A stretch of 64,000 nucleotides of DNA from Candidatus Comchoanobacter bicostacola (lineage in GTDB: Bacteria; Pseudomonadota; Gammaproteobacteria; Comchoanobacterales; Comchoanobacteraceae): contig NZ_CP092900.1 of NCBI RefSeq assembly GCF_024172705.1, forward strand, positions 676,119 to 740,118, given 5' to 3'. Made by a program: the position numbers and the translations under genes. This document shows, piece after piece, positions 62,424 to 64,000 of this stretch (within the stretch, counting starts at the first letter, position 1; the number at the start of each line of letters is the position of its first letter). Under the pieces are notes generated by a model that ran no database searches, had not been told where the DNA came from, and worked only from the letters and a program-made list of their open reading frames with translations.

Positions 62424-63055
62424 GATAACCACTCCTGAATTTGATCTAACGCAGCTTTAGTGATTAGTAACTCGCTAGCATGTTTTAATGATAATGGATC
62501 GATACCATAAACGTCAGATACCATATACTCATACAAGTTCGTGCATGAAAGGTAGATATTTTCAGTAATCATGTCTGTTATTATCAGTCCAGTCCAATTT
62601 TTTGGCTTGCCTAGATTGGTGAACTCTATACCCGACATTTTAGATTTAAAATCCTTTGTTTTATTTGAAGGAACATCGATTTCACTAACTACCTTAAGCG
62701 TACCATTTCTAACATGGTCAGAGAACATAACTTTGATCGCTTTACGATATTCCTTCTTATTAATCTTAAACGAAGAAATTCTATCAACAGACTTTTTAGC
62801 AAAAGTTACACCACCTTTTCTCCAGATTGGACTACCACGTGAACCTGCACGCGCTTTACCCAACCCTTTCTGCTGCCAAGGCTTTTTAGTACTATATGAA
62901 ACTTCTGAACGACCTTTATTAGCAGCTGTTGAAATACGTTTTTTATTGTAAATTGTGATAACCTTGTTAATCACATGATCATTTTCAGCTTCAGAAAAGA
63001 CGCTATCTAGCAGTTCAACTGTCACTTTTTTATCATCAGCTAATGCTATTTTCAT
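62420..63055 (-). CDS. rplD: 50S ribosomal protein L4
   Basis: The 211 residues include the tunnel-loop signature KKPWQQKGLGKARAGSRGSP (20), WRKGGVTFAKKS and the C-terminal IYLSCTNLYEYMVSDVYGID (20). The sequence is rather divergent and Lys-rich; in E. coli L4 represses the S10 operon. It overlaps rplC by 4 bases. Confidence 0.95.
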   Translation of the reverse strand: MKIALADDKKVTVELLDSVFSEAENDHVINKVITIYNKKRISTAANKGRSEVSYSTKKPWQQKGLGKARAGSRGSPIWRKGGVTFAKKSVDRISSFKINKKEYRKAIKVMFSDHVRNGTLKVVSEIDVPSNKTKDFKSKMSGIEFTNLGKPKNWTGLIITDMITENIYLSCTNLYEYMVSDVYGIDPLSLKHASELLITKAALDQIQEWLS

Positions 63056-63696
63056 GACTTATCTCCAGATGACTTCTTAATTGACTTTTTAATAAACACA
63101 TAACTACCTTTTGGTCCTGGTACTGAGCCACGTACTGCAACTGTCATATTGTCGTGATCTATCCCCACAATCTCTAAGGCTTGAATAGTACAGTTAACTC
63201 CACCATGACGTCTAGCCATCTTCTTACCTTTGAATACACGACCTGGATCTTGACACTGACCAATAGAACCTGGAGCCCTATGTGACAAGGAGTTACCATG
63301 AGAAGCACGCTGTCCAGCAAAGTTCCATGCCTTCATTACCCCAGTAAAGCCCTTTCCGGTACTCACTGCTTGTGCATCTACATACTGCCATGAATCAATT
63401 TTATCCAATCCAATCACGCTTCCTACACTAATATCAGAAACATCATCACATCTATACTCGTATATCTGCTTCAATGGGTCAGAGCTAGAAGCAGCAAAAT
63501 GACCTTTAGCTGGCTTTGTAGGCTTCTTAACTAATTTTCCAGTAGCAACCTGAACAGATTGATAACCATCTTTTTCAACATTCTTAACTTGAGTTACAAC
63601 ATGCTTTTCGAATGATAACAGTGTTACTGGAACACGCTCACTACCAACATTGATTGATGTCATACCTTCTTTTTTAAGTCGTAACCTAATACTCAT
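63052..63696 (-). CDS. rplC: 50S ribosomal protein L3
   Basis: The 214 residues contain SIRLRLKKEGMTSI, the L3 signature SHGNSLSHRAPGSIGQCQDP (20), GRVFKGKKMARRHGG and VAVRGSVPGPKGSYVFIKKS (20). In E. coli the Gln of GQCQDP is methylated by PrmB. It lies 9 bases after rpsJ. Confidence 0.97.
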   Translation of the reverse strand: MSIRLRLKKEGMTSINVGSERVPVTLLSFEKHVVTQVKNVEKDGYQSVQVATGKLVKKPTKPAKGHFAASSSDPLKQIYEYRCDDVSDISVGSVIGLDKIDSWQYVDAQAVSTGKGFTGVMKAWNFAGQRASHGNSLSHRAPGSIGQCQDPGRVFKGKKMARRHGGVNCTIQALEIVGIDHDNMTVAVRGSVPGPKGSYVFIKKSIKKSSGDKS

Positions 63697-63705
63697 TATT
63701 CAACC

Positions 63706-64000
63706 CTACTTTATATCGTCAACACTAATTTCAACGTTCACACCTGCAGCTAGATTTAAACGCATTAATGCGTCAATAGTTGCTGGGTCTGGCTGAATGA
63801 TATCTACCAAACGAGCATGAGTCCTAATCTCATACTGATCACGCGCATGTTTATCTACGTGCGGAGAGACTAGAATAGTAAACCGCTCCATCTTAGTTGG
63901 CATAGGGATTGGTCCTTGAATTTGAGCACCTGACCTCTTGGCCGTGTCGACAATCTCTTTTGTCGCTCGGTCAATCAACTTGTAGTCATGGGCTTTTAAC
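63706..64000 (-). CDS. rpsJ: 30S ribosomal protein S10, 5' end outside window
   Basis: The frame continues to the window edge and reads [20 protein letters not shown] (20), the S10 N-terminal segment, so only about 5 codons are missing. Further motifs are [20 protein letters not shown] (20), RTHARLVDI and the end [13 protein letters not shown]10, also NusE, starts the S10 operon. An internal TTG at 63978 is not the true start. Confidence 0.97.
   Translation of the reverse strand, partial: LKAHDYKLIDRATKEIVDTAKRSGAQIQGPIPMPTKMERFTILVSPHVDKHARDQYEIRTHARLVDIIQPDPATIDALMRLNLAAGVNVEISVDDIK

Overview
The window is AT-rich gammaproteobacterial chromosome, probably from a host-associated, genome-reduced relative of the Legionellales/Coxiella group. 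Three things point there: gammaproteobacterial gene orders (rsmH-ftsL-ftsI-murE-murF-mraY-murD-ftsW-murG; ffh then rpsP-rimM-trmD-rplS; holC then valS; secY-rpmJ-rpsM-rpsK-rpsD-rpoA-rplQ without an adk gene); an MFS/acyltransferase/acyl-ligase fusion and a PPi-type phosphofructokinase of the kind seen in intracellular gammaproteobacteria; and many effector-like genes (ankyrin plus F-box-like, class 3 lipase, protease-like paralogues) between housekeeping operons. The exact taxon cannot be read from the sequence alone. No tRNA, rRNA, CRISPR array or transposase was found.

Layout. 1-3.8 kb: unrecognised accessory genes, including one with weak similarity to SidE-type phosphodiesterases and a small gene family with a decayed copy. 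3.9-17.0 kb (minus strand): a small membrane protein, then a tightly overlapped cell wall and division operon that ends in a double D-Ala-D-Ala ligase; murC, mraZ and ftsQAZ are not in it. 17.1-21.4 kb: a large unknown protein, a small membrane protein and an ankyrin protein with an F-box-like motif. 21.5-32 kb (plus strand): a CNNM/CorC-type membrane protein, ffh, a cysteine desulfurase, rpsP-rimM-trmD-rplS, phosphofructokinase and the lipid acyltransferase fusion. 32-37.7 kb: an MFS transporter, holC, valS and small unknowns. 37.8-50.7 kb: an accessory island with three related protease-like genes, a K/E-rich repeat protein, an SLC13-type transporter, DNA polymerase IV and a lipase. 50.8-64.0 kb (minus strand): the spc/alpha/S10 ribosomal supercluster, from rplQ back to a truncated rpsJ at the window edge.

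The most interesting part is 37.8-50.7 kb. Three proteins carry a His (NHxML) and Asp (YDPN) signature followed by a Cys motif (GxCYxL). These resemble YopT/C58 cysteine-protease motifs but in permuted order. Two copies arose from a tandem duplication of about 3.6 kb that also copied the start of dinB and the 5' end of the transporter gene. The first copy is broken by a stop codon immediately before the Cys codon and by a frameshift, yet its last 1,089 bp are identical to the intact copy.

The cell wall operon supplies lipid II synthesis and septal machinery and the ribosomal cluster supplies translation. The accessory genes look like candidates for secreted, host-acting proteins; that is inference, because no secretion system is visible here apart from one weak DotP/IcmD-like candidate.
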